From the NCBI GenBank assembly GCA_017503105.1, contig JAFVTS010000008.1, forward strand, positions 1-64,000: a stretch of DNA of 64,000 nucleotides, in the 5' to 3' direction. A program made the translations under genes and the position numbers. This document shows positions 25,833 through 34,078 of the stretch, one piece after another; positions within the stretch are counted from its first letter, which is position 1; every line of letters begins with the position of its first letter. Under the pieces are notes generated by a model. It was given only the letters and a program-made list of their open reading frames with translations. It was not told where the DNA came from and made no database searches. This DNA comes from Clostridia bacterium. GTDB lineage: Bacteria; Bacillota; Clostridia; Oscillospirales; CAG-272.

Positions 25833-26896
25833 CGAAACTTGGAAAATTAAGAGAGCAAATGAAGAAAAATCACCTTGACGCAGTCATAGTCTTTGACGAG
25901 TTGAATCAGCGATACCTTTCGGACTTTGCGTTTACGGACGGATTTATATTCGTTACGCTTGCGGGCGCTTATCTTGTAACGGACTTCAGATATTACGAAA
26001 TGGCGCTTAAGTCCGTTTCCGACGATTTTAAGGTGCTGACACCCGAAAAAAGAGGCGATTTTATAGAAGAGGTCATCTCTTCCGAGGAAATAAAAACAGT
26101 CGGCTTCGAGGGCGATTTTCTTTCATACGCCCGTTATATCGCGCTTAAGACGGCGCATCCGACCGTCGGATTTGAGAATATCGGCGATATGATAGAGCAG
26201 ATAAGGCAGATAAAGACACCCGAAGAAATCGGAATTATGCAAAAAGCGCAAGATATTACGGACAGGGCTTTTGAGCATATTTTGAAAGTGCTTGACCCTG
26301 AGCGTATGACGGAAAAGGACGTTGCCGTTGAGCTTGAATACGCTATGAGAAAAAACGGGGCGGACGGCTTTGCCTTTGATACCATAGCGGTCTCGGGAGA
26401 TGCGTCAAGCCTTCCTCACGGAACACCGCGCGAGGTGAAGCTGAAAAAAGGCTTTCTCACTATGGATTTCGGCGCCCGCTTCGACGGCTACTGCTCCGAT
26501 ATGACGCGCACCGTCGCGATAGGCAAAGCGGATTCGGATATGAAAAAGATTTACGATACGGTGCTTCGTGCTCAAACGGCGGCGCTTGAATATCTTCGCG
26601 CGGGAGTTGACGCGGGCGAGGCGGATAAGGTCGCACGCGATATAATAAACGTCGGTTATAACAGCGCTTTCGGTCACTCTCTCGGTCATTCGGTGGGTCT
26701 TTTTATACACGAGTCACCGCGTCTTTCTCCGAAAAGCTTTGGGTATAAGCTGCGCGAAGGTGAGATACTGACCGTGGAACCGGGCATTTATTTGTTCGGA
26801 AAATACGGCTGCCGCATCGAGGATATGGTAAAAATAGAAGAGAACGGTGTGTATAATTTCACGCATTCTCCTAAGGAGCTTGTCGAGATTTACTGA
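25829..26896 (+). CDS. pepP: Xaa-Pro peptidase, M24 family
   Basis: A 355-residue aminopeptidase P-like metalloenzyme that removes N-terminal residues before proline. The creatinase N-domain covers ~1-125. The pita-bread catalytic domain shows the dinuclear metal ligands in MDFGARFDGYCSDMTRT (two Asp), GHSLGHSVGLFIHE (His), VEPGIYL (Glu) and RIEDMV (Glu). Length matches intracellular Firmicutes PepQ/PepP-like enzymes. It overlaps yqeG and lies upstream of efp, a common Clostridia order; EF-P acts on polyproline synthesis, a thematic link but not proof of cooperation. Confidence 0.92.
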   Translation: MTKLGKLREQMKKNHLDAVIVFDELNQRYLSDFAFTDGFIFVTLAGAYLVTDFRYYEMALKSVSDDFKVLTPEKRGDFIEEVISSEEIKTVGFEGDFLSYARYIALKTAHPTVGFENIGDMIEQIRQIKTPEEIGIMQKAQDITDRAFEHILKVLDPERMTEKDVAVELEYAMRKNGADGFAFDTIAVSGDASSLPHGTPREVKLKKGFLTMDFGARFDGYCSDMTRTVAIGKADSDMKKIYDTVLRAQTAALEYLRAGVDAGEADKVARDIINVGYNSAFGHSLGHSVGLFIHESPRLSPKSFGYKLREGEILTVEPGIYLFGKYGCRIEDMVKIEENGVYNFTHSPKELVEIY

Positions 26897-26944
26897 TTTA
26901 AAAGAAAAAACTCTCAAAAATACGAAAAAAATTCAATAAACCTA

Positions 26945-26973
26945 TTGCAAATTTTTTAATTTTATAGTACAAT
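26945..26973 (+). promoter_or_regulatory. Promoter of efp
   Basis: TTGCAA (26945-26950), 17-bp spacer, TACAAT (26968-26973). It leaves a ~90-nt leader with a small CGGG/CCCG hairpin. Confidence 0.72.
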
Positions 26974-27070
26974 ATATATGTATAAACGGGTGGTATGCCC
27001 GAAGTGCGGAAAACTGTGACGGGTTTTCCCGAAAAGACAATTCAAAAAACGTCAAGAAAAGGAAAAAGAA

Positions 27071-27628
27071 ATGATCACAGCAGGCGATTTCAAAAACGGT
27101 CTTACCTTCGAAATGGAAGGCAAGGTTTATCAGGTTATCGAATTCCAGCACGTAAAGCCCGGTAAGGGTGCCGCGTTCGTAAGAACGAAGTATAGGGACG
27201 TTATTACGGGTGCTACCCGTGAGGCTTCCTTCAACCCCACGGCAAAATTTGAGAACGCTGTAATCGAGCGTAAGGATCTTGAGTATCTTTACACCGACGG
27301 CGAGCTCTACTACTTTATGGATCCCGAGTCCTACGAGCAGATCCCCCTCAATGCGGATAAGCTCGGTGACAATTTCAAGTTCGTAAAAGAGAATACCGTT
27401 TGCCGTATTTGCTCTTGGAAGGGCAACGTATTCTCCGTTGAGCCCCCCACGTTCGTTGAGCTCGCGGTAACCGAGACCGAACCCGGTGTTCGCGGCGATA
27501 CTGCTACCAACGTAACGAAGGATGCAACTCTTGAGACCGGTGCGGTAGTTAAAGTTCCGATCTTCATCAACGAGGGCGACGTTCTCAGAATCGATACCAG
27601 AACGGGCGAATATCTCGAAAGAGCATAA
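27071..27628 (+). CDS. efp: Elongation factor P
   Basis: EF-P (185 residues) relieves ribosomes stalled on consecutive prolines. It has the three beta-barrel domains: KOW-like (1-65) with the [14 protein letters not shown] loop whose tip lysine (PGKGAA) is the expected modification or contact site, then two OB folds ending in [21 protein letters not shown] is upstream. The modification system cannot be told from this window. Confidence 0.97.
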   Translation: MITAGDFKNGLTFEMEGKVYQVIEFQHVKPGKGAAFVRTKYRDVITGATREASFNPTAKFENAVIERKDLEYLYTDGELYYFMDPESYEQIPLNADKLGDNFKFVKENTVCRICSWKGNVFSVEPPTFVELAVTETEPGVRGDTATNVTKDATLETGAVVKVPIFINEGDVLRIDTRTGEYLERA

Positions 27629-27641
27629 GATGAGAAAGATC

Positions 27642-27677
27642 ACTCTCCCGTCGCTTTTCACGGGAGAGTTACTTTTA
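27642..27677 (+). terminator. Weak terminator or processing hairpin after efp
   Basis: A perfect 10-bp stem (27642-27651 with 27660-27669) followed by an interrupted U-run. Read-through into the next gene is likely. Confidence 0.5.
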
Positions 27678-27697
27678 AATAACAGGAGGAAATCAAA

Positions 27698-28147
27698 ATG
27701 ACAATCAACGAAAACGCAGCTTATCTTAAAGGACTTGCCGAAGGATATGGCATCACCGCTTCCAAGGAAGGCGAAATTATATCTAAGCTTCTTGAGCTCG
27801 TTTCGGATATGACCGACAAGATTAACGCCCTTGAGGCTGACAATCAGGAGCTTCGTGAATACATCGAGGAGATCGACGAGGATCTTGGCGCTGTCGAAGA
27901 GGATCTTTACTTCACAGACGAGGATGAGGACGAAGACGACGAGTTCTTTGACGACGAAGAAGATTTTGACGATGACGGCTTCTATCAGATGGAATGTCCC
28001 GCTTGCGGCGAGGAGATCTGCTTCGACGATTCGCTCGACACAGACGAGCTCGTTTGCCCCGCTTGCGGCGCAAAGGTTTCCGATATAGAGATCTGCGATG
28101 GCAACTGTGACGATTGCGACGACGAGGAATGCAAGGATCAGCAGTAA
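27698..28147 (+). CDS. CD1247-type acidic zinc-ribbon protein
   Basis: A 149-residue acidic protein. Residues 1-60 form a helical N-terminal domain (YLKGLAEGYGITASKEGEII) recognised in Clostridia as the CD1247 N-terminal type. A run of Asp/Glu (about 72-95) follows, then a Cys4 zinc ribbon (CPACGEEICF...CPACGAKV) and a cysteine-rich acidic tail. Its function is unknown to me. It follows efp in the same transcript direction with AGGAGG upstream, an order seen in related genomes. The very acidic middle suggests binding to a basic partner such as a ribosomal protein, but this is speculation. Confidence 0.78.
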   Translation: MTINENAAYLKGLAEGYGITASKEGEIISKLLELVSDMTDKINALEADNQELREYIEEIDEDLGAVEEDLYFTDEDEDEDDEFFDDEEDFDDDGFYQMECPACGEEICFDDSLDTDELVCPACGAKVSDIEICDGNCDDCDDEECKDQQ

Positions 28148-28154
28148 TAAAAAG

Positions 28155-28187
28155 TAAAAAAAGCGGAGAAAAATTTCCGCTTTTTTT
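28155..28187 (+). terminator. Terminator after the CD1247-type gene
   Basis: A-run, agcgga/tccgct stem, then seven U. Confidence 0.82.
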
Positions 28188-28197
28188 ATTTTTGCAC

Positions 28198-28226
28198 TTG
28201 ACAACTTCTAAAAAATGTGATAACAT
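28198..28226 (+). promoter_or_regulatory. Promoter of the RNase III-like/DUF2130 operon
   Basis: TTGACA (28198-28203), 17-bp spacer, TAACAT (28221-28226). Confidence 0.75.
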
Positions 28227-28232
28227 AAAAAC

Positions 28233-28467
28233 GTAAGAAGGTGCGAAATTTAAAAATTCTTATTTTAAGATTCTGACGTTTACTTTTTGTTCGTCGATCC
28301 GGACGGGGGGCAATCAATAAACGCGGGCAGCTTAATTTAATAATTTTTCTATTCCGACTGATAATAATGCGGTATCTGCTTTTTTTGCATAGTTTATGTA
28401 TTCTCTAGCAGATAGTGTTTTTTGTCGGATTTTTTTGTGCCTTCATAAAAAATATGGAGGTTTTTTT
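28233..28467 (+). promoter_or_regulatory. Long structured leader of the RNase III-like operon
   Basis: About 235 nt separate the predicted start of transcription from the ATG. A 5' stem (TAAGAA/TTCTTA) can form. Near the end, nested stems TCCGAC/GTCGGA (28353-28358 with 28424-28429) and TATCTGC/GCAGATA (28373-28379 with 28408-28414) precede a U-run (28430-28436), that is, a terminator inside the leader. The region may be an attenuated leader or a separate ~205-nt RNA. No known riboswitch class was recognised. Confidence 0.6.
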
Positions 28468-29649
28468 ATGTCAGAAATGAAAAAAACAAAATTCAATTCT
28501 CACAAAGAGGCGTACGAGCTTTTTGATTACGAAGGAGTGGAGCAAAAGCTCGGTTACAGCTTCAAAAACAGGGCGCTGCTTTATCAAGCTTTTGTCAGAC
28601 GTTCGTTTGATAACGAGCACGCGGAGCTTTATTCCGCCAACAACGAGACCCTTGAATTTATCGGCGACAAGGTGATAGATATCGTCGTGGTGAAAGCTCT
28701 TATCAAAAAGAATGCGGTTATTAAAAACTCGATATTCCGTTTAGACAAAGCTTCCGATAAGATCGAAGCCTTCGCTAAAATGCTGAATACCAAGAGCACG
28801 GAAAAAGAACTGACGGAAATCAAGGCGGGAATAGTTTGCGGTAAAAATCTCGCGGCTTGCACGGACAGGCTCGGTATAAGCGAGAACCTGATAATGGGCA
28901 ACGGCGACGTGCAGAACACCGCAAAAAGCGAGCTTTCCGTAAAAGAAGATCTGCTTGAGGCCATCGTCGGTGCGGTCGCAATCGATACCGATTGGAATTT
29001 TGAGGTATTGGAGCCTTTCGTGTCTTCGCTGCTTGATTTAGAAAACAAACTCGATTTTTCCTCGGTAGAGACGGATTACGTTTCGGCGCTTGAAGACGCG
29101 TGGATAAAGCTTTACGGCAGAAAGCCCGAATATATCGTTGAAAAGTTCGGTGATATGGTAAGAGTCAGGATACCCCATCCTTTATCGAAAGCTTTTGTTT
29201 TCGAAGGTGAAATCACATCTTCGGGTCTGTTTTACGTTTCCGAAGGTGAGAACGAGAAGGAAACGAGGCAAAAGTGCGCCAAAAAAGCTTACGAGGCGGT
29301 CGTCTCTACGATCGAGCGCTACGATAAGATCGAAAAAGCGATCGGTCAGATCAATTTTGAAAGATCTGTTAACCAATTGCAGGAATTGGCACAGAAAAAA
29401 ATAATTTACGGTCTTGAGTATGATATTTCCGAAAGCGCGGAAATGACGGCGGACGGAAACAGAAAATGGTCTTGCAGATGTACCGTTCGCGACCCGAAAA
29501 TCACCGAAAGCACGATAGCCGAGAGTAAGATGCAGGCTAAAAAGGATGCGGCTTTTCTGATGCTACACAGACTTATCACACCGATCTGTGATTGGTTTAT
29601 CTGCGACGGCTTTGCCGAATGTATAAATTTAAACGAAAAGGAGAATTAA
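28468..29649 (+). CDS. Second RNase III-like protein with tandem dsRNA-binding domains
   Basis: A 393-residue protein with an N-terminal RNase III domain (about 20-190). [13 protein letters not shown] supplies E60, E63 and D67, aligning with E. coli E38, E41 and D45; [11 protein letters not shown] supplies D161 and E164, aligning with D114 and E117. The catalytic acidic set thus looks intact. Two dsRNA-binding-like domains follow (about 203-281, ending [12 protein letters not shown], and about 302-370, ending [15 protein letters not shown]), against one in canonical bacterial RNase III. GGAGG lies seven bases before the ATG. It is a divergent paralogue of rnc at 12396 and is only four bases upstream of a DUF2130 gene. 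Likely a dsRNA endonuclease or dsRNA-binding effector; its target is unknown. Confidence 0.8.
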   Translation: MSEMKKTKFNSHKEAYELFDYEGVEQKLGYSFKNRALLYQAFVRRSFDNEHAELYSANNETLEFIGDKVIDIVVVKALIKKNAVIKNSIFRLDKASDKIEAFAKMLNTKSTEKELTEIKAGIVCGKNLAACTDRLGISENLIMGNGDVQNTAKSELSVKEDLLEAIVGAVAIDTDWNFEVLEPFVSSLLDLENKLDFSSVETDYVSALEDAWIKLYGRKPEYIVEKFGDMVRVRIPHPLSKAFVFEGEITSSGLFYVSEGENEKETRQKCAKKAYEAVVSTIERYDKIEKAIGQINFERSVNQLQELAQKKIIYGLEYDISESAEMTADGNRKWSCRCTVRDPKITESTIAESKMQAKKDAAFLMLHRLITPICDWFICDGFAECINLNEKEN

Positions 29650-29653
29650 AAAA

Positions 29654-30967
29654 ATGAAAGAATTAAAATGCCCGAAGTGCGGGGAAATATTTACGGTAGA
29701 CGAGTCCGATTACGCTGCGATAGAAAAGCAGGTGAGAGACGAAGTTTTAAAAAGCGAGGTCGAATCTATCAAAAAAGAGCACGAGGAGCGGCTAAGGCTT
29801 GAGATCCAAAACGCTCTTTCGGAAAAGACGATGGAGCTTGAGCGGCTTGATTCCGCAAGCCGTCTTGAAAAAGCAAAAGCGCTTGCCGATAAGAACACGG
29901 AAATAGAAAAGCTGAAAATGCAGCACAGAGATGAGCTCATCGAGAAAACGCTGAAAATACAGGAACTCGAACAAAAAATCGAGGCAGAAAGCAAAATTCG
30001 CGAAAGCGAAATCAAAAACGCCGTTTCGGAGAAAGAGCTTCAGCTGCAAGAAATGCGCTCGAAGCTTGAGCTCGAGAGGCAAATTGCGGAAACGCAAAAG
30101 AAAAACGCCGTCGACGAGCTTCAAAGAAAGCTTGATGAAGAAAAGTCCGTAAAAGAGCGCGAACTGAAGGAGAAAGATGAGGAAATAGCGTATTATAAGG
30201 ACTTTAAAGCGAGGCAGTCCACTAAAATGGTCGGAGAGAGCCTTGAGGAGCATTGCTCGGTCGAGTTTAACAGAGTGAGATCCGTCGGATTCAGAAACGC
30301 ATATTTTGAAAAGGATAACGACGCCAAGACGGGCAGCAAGGGCGATTTTATATTCCGTGATTTTACGGACGACGGGACAGAGTTCATTTCCATTATGTTT
30401 GAGATGAAGAACGAGATGGACACGACTGCGACGAAAAAGCGCAACGAGGACTTCTTCCGTGAGCTTGATAAGGACAGAAACGAAAAGGGCTGCGAATACG
30501 CGGTGCTCGTTTCGCTCCTTGAATCCGACAGCGAGCTTTATAATCAGGGCATAGTCGACGTTTCTTACCGTTATCCGAAGATGTACGTCATAAGACCGCA
30601 GTTCTTTATCCCGCTCATAACGCTTTTGCGCAACGCGTCCTTGGGTACGGCGGATTACAAGCGCCAGCTTGCGGAGGTCAAGAATCAGAATATTGATATT
30701 TCGAACTTTGAAAGCGCGATGAACGATTTTAAAGACGCCTTTTCAAGAAATTACCGTCTTGCGAGCGAGAGGTTTTCTACCGCCATTGACGAGATAGACA
30801 AAACCATCGATCACCTTAATAAGGTAAAGGCGGCGCTTCTTTCCTCGGAAAACAATTTGAGGCTTGCAAACGACAAGGCTGAGAACCTGACTATCAAGCG
30901 CTTGACGAAGGGAAACCCGACTATGCAGGAAAAATTTGCCGAGCTTGAGAAAAACAGTAAAAAATAA
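29654..30967 (+). CDS. DUF2130 protein: coiled coil plus PD-(D/E)XK-like nuclease core
   Basis: A 437-residue protein. The N-terminus has a CPKCG zinc knuckle (C6, C9; only one pair), then a charged coiled coil (about 25-190). The conserved core (about 190-330) reads [21 protein letters not shown] with D231, and SIMFEMKNE with E250-x-K252, which fits a PD-(D/E)XK restriction-endonuclease-like fold. A helical C-terminal region (about 340-437) follows. DUF2130 proteins are widespread and uncharacterised as far as I know. It starts four bases after the RNase III-like gene, with GGAG at the junction, so the two are almost certainly co-expressed. Confidence 0.8.
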   Translation: MKELKCPKCGEIFTVDESDYAAIEKQVRDEVLKSEVESIKKEHEERLRLEIQNALSEKTMELERLDSASRLEKAKALADKNTEIEKLKMQHRDELIEKTLKIQELEQKIEAESKIRESEIKNAVSEKELQLQEMRSKLELERQIAETQKKNAVDELQRKLDEEKSVKERELKEKDEEIAYYKDFKARQSTKMVGESLEEHCSVEFNRVRSVGFRNAYFEKDNDAKTGSKGDFIFRDFTDDGTEFISIMFEMKNEMDTTATKKRNEDFFRELDKDRNEKGCEYAVLVSLLESDSELYNQGIVDVSYRYPKMYVIRPQFFIPLITLLRNASLGTADYKRQLAEVKNQNIDISNFESAMNDFKDAFSRNYRLASERFSTAIDEIDKTIDHLNKVKAALLSSENNLRLANDKAENLTIKRLTKGNPTMQEKFAELEKNSKK

Positions 30968-30989
30968 TCAAAAAAATAATTAAAAACTA

Positions 30990-31018
30990 TTGACATTTTA
31001 AATCGTTAGTGATATAAT
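30990..31018 (+). promoter_or_regulatory. Promoter of rplU-prp-rpmA
   Basis: TTGACA (30990-30995), 17-bp spacer, TATAAT (31013-31018), perfect consensus. Confidence 0.88.
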
Positions 31019-31023
31019 TGAAA

Positions 31024-31095
31024 GGACGCATACAGGTAGGCTTAAGTGCGTATGCCGCCTATCGTAGCGATTTTACACGAAAGTGAGGTGCTTTT
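31024..31095 (+). promoter_or_regulatory. L21-leader-like RNA
   Basis: The leader contains GCATAC/GTATGC (31028-31033 with 31050-31055) and GGTAGGC/GCCTATC (31035-31041 with 31057-31063, one G-U). The two stems interleave, so they are alternatives or form a pseudoknot. Position upstream of rplU matches the ribosomal L21 leader family of Firmicutes; autoregulation by L21 is inferred. Confidence 0.6.
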
Positions 31096-31098
31096 TCA

Positions 31099-31407
31099 AT
31101 GTTCGCAATTTTCGTAACAGGTGGAAAGCAGTACAAGGTTGCTGAGGGTGACGTAGTCTTCGTAGAGAAGCTTGGCGTTGCTGAAGGCGAGAAGGTAACA
31201 TTTGACAAGGTTCTCTGCGTTAACGGCGAGACTCTGTCTGTCGGTGCTCCCTATGTTGCAGGTGCAACTGTTGTTGCAAACGTTCTTAAGAACGGTAAGT
31301 CCAAGAAGATCGACGTTATCAAGTATAAGTCGAAGAAGAACGAAAAGAAGAAGATCGGTCATCGTCAGGATTACACTAAGATCCAGATCGAAAAGATCGA
31401 GGCTTAA
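31099..31407 (+). CDS. rplU: 50S ribosomal protein L21
   Basis: A 102-residue L21 with the start [18 protein letters not shown] and the C-terminal [17 protein letters not shown] block that contacts 23S rRNA. Length typical. GTGAGGTG lies upstream. The first gene of rplU-prp-rpmA. Confidence 0.97.
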   Translation: MFAIFVTGGKQYKVAEGDVVFVEKLGVAEGEKVTFDKVLCVNGETLSVGAPYVAGATVVANVLKNGKSKKIDVIKYKSKKNEKKKIGHRQDYTKIQIEKIEA

Positions 31408-31415
31408 TTTTCGGT

Positions 31416-31772
31416 ATGACAACCGTTGTATTTTATAAGTCCGGCGGAATTTTCTACGGATTTGAGGAGCAGGGACATACGGGCTACGGCGAATCGGGCG
31501 ACGATCCGCTTTGCGCGGCTCTTTCGAGTATGACAATGTTCATAATCAACGCGATCGAGGTTTCGTATGCGTGCCGTGTCGACTATACGATCGACGAGAA
31601 AACGACGGACATACGTTTGATCGCCAAATCAGCTCTTCCGAAGTATGAAAAGGACGAAAAGAAGCAGTTTGCTGTTTCCGGTCTTATACAGGCGTACTTC
31701 TTCCAGCTTATGGATCTTGTCGAGGATTATTACGAGTTCCTTGACGTAAAAGAGATCGAGCGGGAGATCTGA
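31416..31772 (+). CDS. prp: Ribosomal-processing cysteine protease Prp
   Basis: A 118-residue cysteine protease (YsxB family) that trims the N-terminal extension from L27. The catalytic pair is visible as H21 in [13 protein letters not shown] and C33 in [10 protein letters not shown]. It lies eight bases after rplU and before rpmA, the standard order in Firmicutes that make extended L27. Its substrate, an L27 with the cleavage motif, is encoded next door. Confidence 0.95.
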   Translation: MTTVVFYKSGGIFYGFEEQGHTGYGESGDDPLCAALSSMTMFIINAIEVSYACRVDYTIDEKTTDIRLIAKSALPKYEKDEKKQFAVSGLIQAYFFQLMDLVEDYYEFLDVKEIEREI

Positions 31773-31837
31773 CACGTTTTAACTCTGCAAAAAAAGGCAA
31801 ATTTGCCAATCAACTAATTTATGGAGGTACACGAAAA

Positions 31838-32116
31838 ATGTTAAAGCTCAGCTTACAATTCTTCGCTCACAAAAAGGGCGTTGGTTCTACTAAAAACGGT
31901 CGTGATTCTGAGTCTAAGCGTCTTGGCGTCAAGAAGGCTGACGGTCAGGCAGTTATTGCCGGCAACATCCTTGTAAGACAGCGCGGCACTAAGATTCATC
32001 CCGGTACGAACGTAGGTATCGGTTCTGACGATACCCTCTTTGCGCTTGTTGACGGTACTGTTAAGTACGAACACATCACCGGCGGCAAGAAGCAGGTCAG
32101 CGTTTACGCAGACTGA
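31838..32116 (+). CDS. rpmA: 50S ribosomal protein L27 with N-terminal propeptide
   Basis: A 92-residue L27. The first nine residues (MLKLSLQFF) are the propeptide removed in S. aureus by Prp, leaving AHKKG at the new N-terminus, which reaches the peptidyl-transferase centre. The rest of the fold is canonical ([30 protein letters not shown]). GGAGGT precedes the ATG. A terminator follows. Confidence 0.97.
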   Translation: MLKLSLQFFAHKKGVGSTKNGRDSESKRLGVKKADGQAVIAGNILVRQRGTKIHPGTNVGIGSDDTLFALVDGTVKYEHITGGKKQVSVYAD

Positions 32117-32122
32117 TATAAG

Positions 32123-32160
32123 ACAAAAAAGAGTGGGCTCGTTCTCTCTCTTTTTTGTTT
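32123..32160 (+). terminator. Terminator after rpmA
   Basis: Stem ACAAAAAAGAG (32123-32133) with CTCTTTTTTGT (32148-32158) and a short U-tail. Confidence 0.75.
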
Positions 32161-32182
32161 TCAAGTTTCATTTAATTATAAT
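32154..32182 (+). promoter_or_regulatory. Possible promoter of galE
   Basis: A consensus TATAAT (32177-32182) lies 20 bases before the ATG, with a poor -35 (TTTGTT) inside the preceding terminator. Confidence 0.4.
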
Positions 32183-32201
32183 TTAAGAGGTAAATGTTAT
32201 T

Positions 32202-33221
32202 ATGGCAATACTTGTTACAGGCGGAACGGGTTATATCGGCTCCCATACTACCGTCCAGCTTCTTAATGCAGGGGAGAAGGTTATTATCGTTGATAACCTT
32301 AACAACAGCAAACTTTGCGTGCTTGACAGAATAGAAAAGATCACGGGCAAGCGTCCTGAATTTATCAAGTGCGATCTTCTTGACGAAGCAAAACTCGACG
32401 AGGTTTTCGCTTCTCACCCGGAGATCGATTCCGTAATTCATTTTGCGGGACTTAAGGCGGTAGGTGAATCCTGCTCGCTTCCTATAAAGTATTATCATAA
32501 CAACCTTACGGGAACGTTCAATCTCTTGAACGCTATGCTTAAATATAAGGTGTTCCGTATAGTCTTCAGCTCTTCGGCAACGGTATACGGACTTCCGAAG
32601 TCTGTTCCGATCAAGGAGGATTTTCCTCTTTCGACAACCAACCCCTACGGCGAGACGAAGCTTATGATAGAGCGTATCCTCAAGGATACGGCTGCGGCAT
32701 ACAAGGATTTCTCCGTATGCGTTCTCCGTTACTTCAATCCCATAGGAGCGCACGAAAGCGGTCTTATCGGTGAGGATCCCAAGGGCATTCCGAACAACCT
32801 TCTTCCGTATATCGCGAAGGTTGCAGCAGGAAAGCTTGAGTGCCTCAGCGTTTTCGGCAACGACTATGACACACCCGACGGAACGGGTGTACGCGATTAC
32901 ATCCACGTCGTTGACCTCGCAGACGCGCATCTCAAGGCTCTTGATTACACGAAGAAGTATAACGGTATCGATTATATCAACGTCGGAACAGGAAACGGAT
33001 ATTCCGTTCTTGAAATGGTCAAGGCGTTCGGTGACGTCTGGGGAGCTGCTGTCAACTATAAGATAGCGCCTCGCCGTCCCGGTGATATAGCCGAATGCTA
33101 CGCCGATCCGACCAAGGCAAAAGAGGTTCTCGGCTGGTCCGCCAAGCGCGATCTCGTTAAAATGTGCGAGGATTCCGCAAGATGGCAGAAGATGAACCCC
33201 GACGGTTACCCCGACGACTAA
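32202..33221 (+). CDS. galE: UDP-glucose 4-epimerase
   Basis: A 339-residue short-chain dehydrogenase that interconverts UDP-glucose and UDP-galactose with bound NAD. NAD motif GGTGYIGS at 7-14; catalytic S124/S125 region (FSSSATVYG) and Y149-x3-K153 (PYGETK). The C-terminal substrate-binding lobe has RDYIHVVDLADAH and RRPGDIAECYADP. Length typical. No other Leloir gene is adjacent, so it may serve surface polysaccharides as well as galactose use. Confidence 0.96.
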   Translation: MAILVTGGTGYIGSHTTVQLLNAGEKVIIVDNLNNSKLCVLDRIEKITGKRPEFIKCDLLDEAKLDEVFASHPEIDSVIHFAGLKAVGESCSLPIKYYHNNLTGTFNLLNAMLKYKVFRIVFSSSATVYGLPKSVPIKEDFPLSTTNPYGETKLMIERILKDTAAAYKDFSVCVLRYFNPIGAHESGLIGEDPKGIPNNLLPYIAKVAAGKLECLSVFGNDYDTPDGTGVRDYIHVVDLADAHLKALDYTKKYNGIDYINVGTGNGYSVLEMVKAFGDVWGAAVNYKIAPRRPGDIAECYADPTKAKEVLGWSAKRDLVKMCEDSARWQKMNPDGYPDD

Positions 33222-33231
33222 AATAAAGAAA

Positions 33232-33264
33232 AGGACCGCACAAGTCATTTGGGCGGTCTTTTGT
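33232..33264 (+). terminator. Terminator after galE
   Basis: GACCGC/GCGGTC stem (33234-33239 with 33253-33258) and a short U-run. Confidence 0.65.
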
Positions 33265-33277
33265 TTGAAAGATCATT

Positions 33278-34063
33278 ATGAAGCTTAAGGATAAAAAATT
33301 TTTCCTCCTCGATATGGACGGAACGATATATTTAGATAACGATTTGTTCGACGGAACGATTGATTTTCTTGAAAAAGTCAAGAAAAAGCAGGGCAGATAC
33401 CTGTTTGTCACTAACAATTCCTCTAAAAGCGTAACCGCGTACGTCGAAAAACTGAAAAAAATAGGGATCGACGCCTCTGAAGACGATTTTCTAACGTCGA
33501 CGGAAGCTACTATTCTTTATATTAAGGAGAATTTTTCGGGCAGAAAGTTCTATTCGATGGGTACGCGTTCTTTCACCGACGAGCTTTTGCGTCAAGGAAT
33601 CGACGCTGTGACGGAGCTTTCCGACGATATTTTCGGTCTTGTCATTTCAAACGATCAGGAGCTCACCTTTAAAAAGCTTGAGGATGCGACGAAGCTTCTT
33701 TTGCGCGGTGTCGAATATATAGCCACAAATCCCGATTGGGTCTGCCCAACGTCTTACGGCTACGTGCCCGATTGCGGCTCGTTTGCAGAGATGCTCTGCC
33801 ACGCGACGGGCAGAATGCCGCGCTTTATAGGCAAGCCGCAGCCCGAGATGCTGCTTCTGGCAATGAAAAAGCACGGATACACGAAAGAGGAAACGCTTAT
33901 GGTCGGCGACAGAGTTTACACCGATATCGCTTCGGGCTTTAACGCAGGGGTGGACACGGTCTTCGTTCTGTCTGGCGAGGGAACTCTTGACGACGCGGAA
34001 AACACGCAAACCAAGCCGACTTATATTATGAAAAATATAAGAGAGCTTTGCGACAAAATTTAA
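33278..34063 (+). CDS. HAD-IIA family phosphatase (NagD/PNPase-like)
   Basis: A 261-residue HAD hydrolase. Motif I is LLDMDGTIYLD, motif II VTNNSSKS, the lysine lies in FIGKPQPEML and motif III is MVGDRVYTDIASG. A C2-type cap (about 80-180) identifies subclass IIA, whose members dephosphorylate nucleotides, glycolate phosphate or 4-nitrophenyl phosphate. The natural substrate cannot be assigned. It lies between galE and an ABC-F gene, 15 bases upstream of the latter. Confidence 0.9.
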   Translation: MKLKDKKFFLLDMDGTIYLDNDLFDGTIDFLEKVKKKQGRYLFVTNNSSKSVTAYVEKLKKIGIDASEDDFLTSTEATILYIKENFSGRKFYSMGTRSFTDELLRQGIDAVTELSDDIFGLVISNDQELTFKKLEDATKLLLRGVEYIATNPDWVCPTSYGYVPDCGSFAEMLCHATGRMPRFIGKPQPEMLLLAMKKHGYTKEETLMVGDRVYTDIASGFNAGVDTVFVLSGEGTLDDAENTQTKPTYIMKNIRELCDKI

Positions 34064-34078
34064 TAAGGAAAAAGAAAA

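Noticed and set aside
26942..28204. Long open frame on the minus strand across efp and the CD1247-type gene
   Set aside because: It is antisense to two well-supported genes, has low-complexity hydrophobic content from reading acidic codons backwards, and lacks motifs or a ribosome site.
32172..33248. 358-codon open frame antisense to galE
   Set aside because: Overlaps galE, its promoter and its terminator; no motif support.
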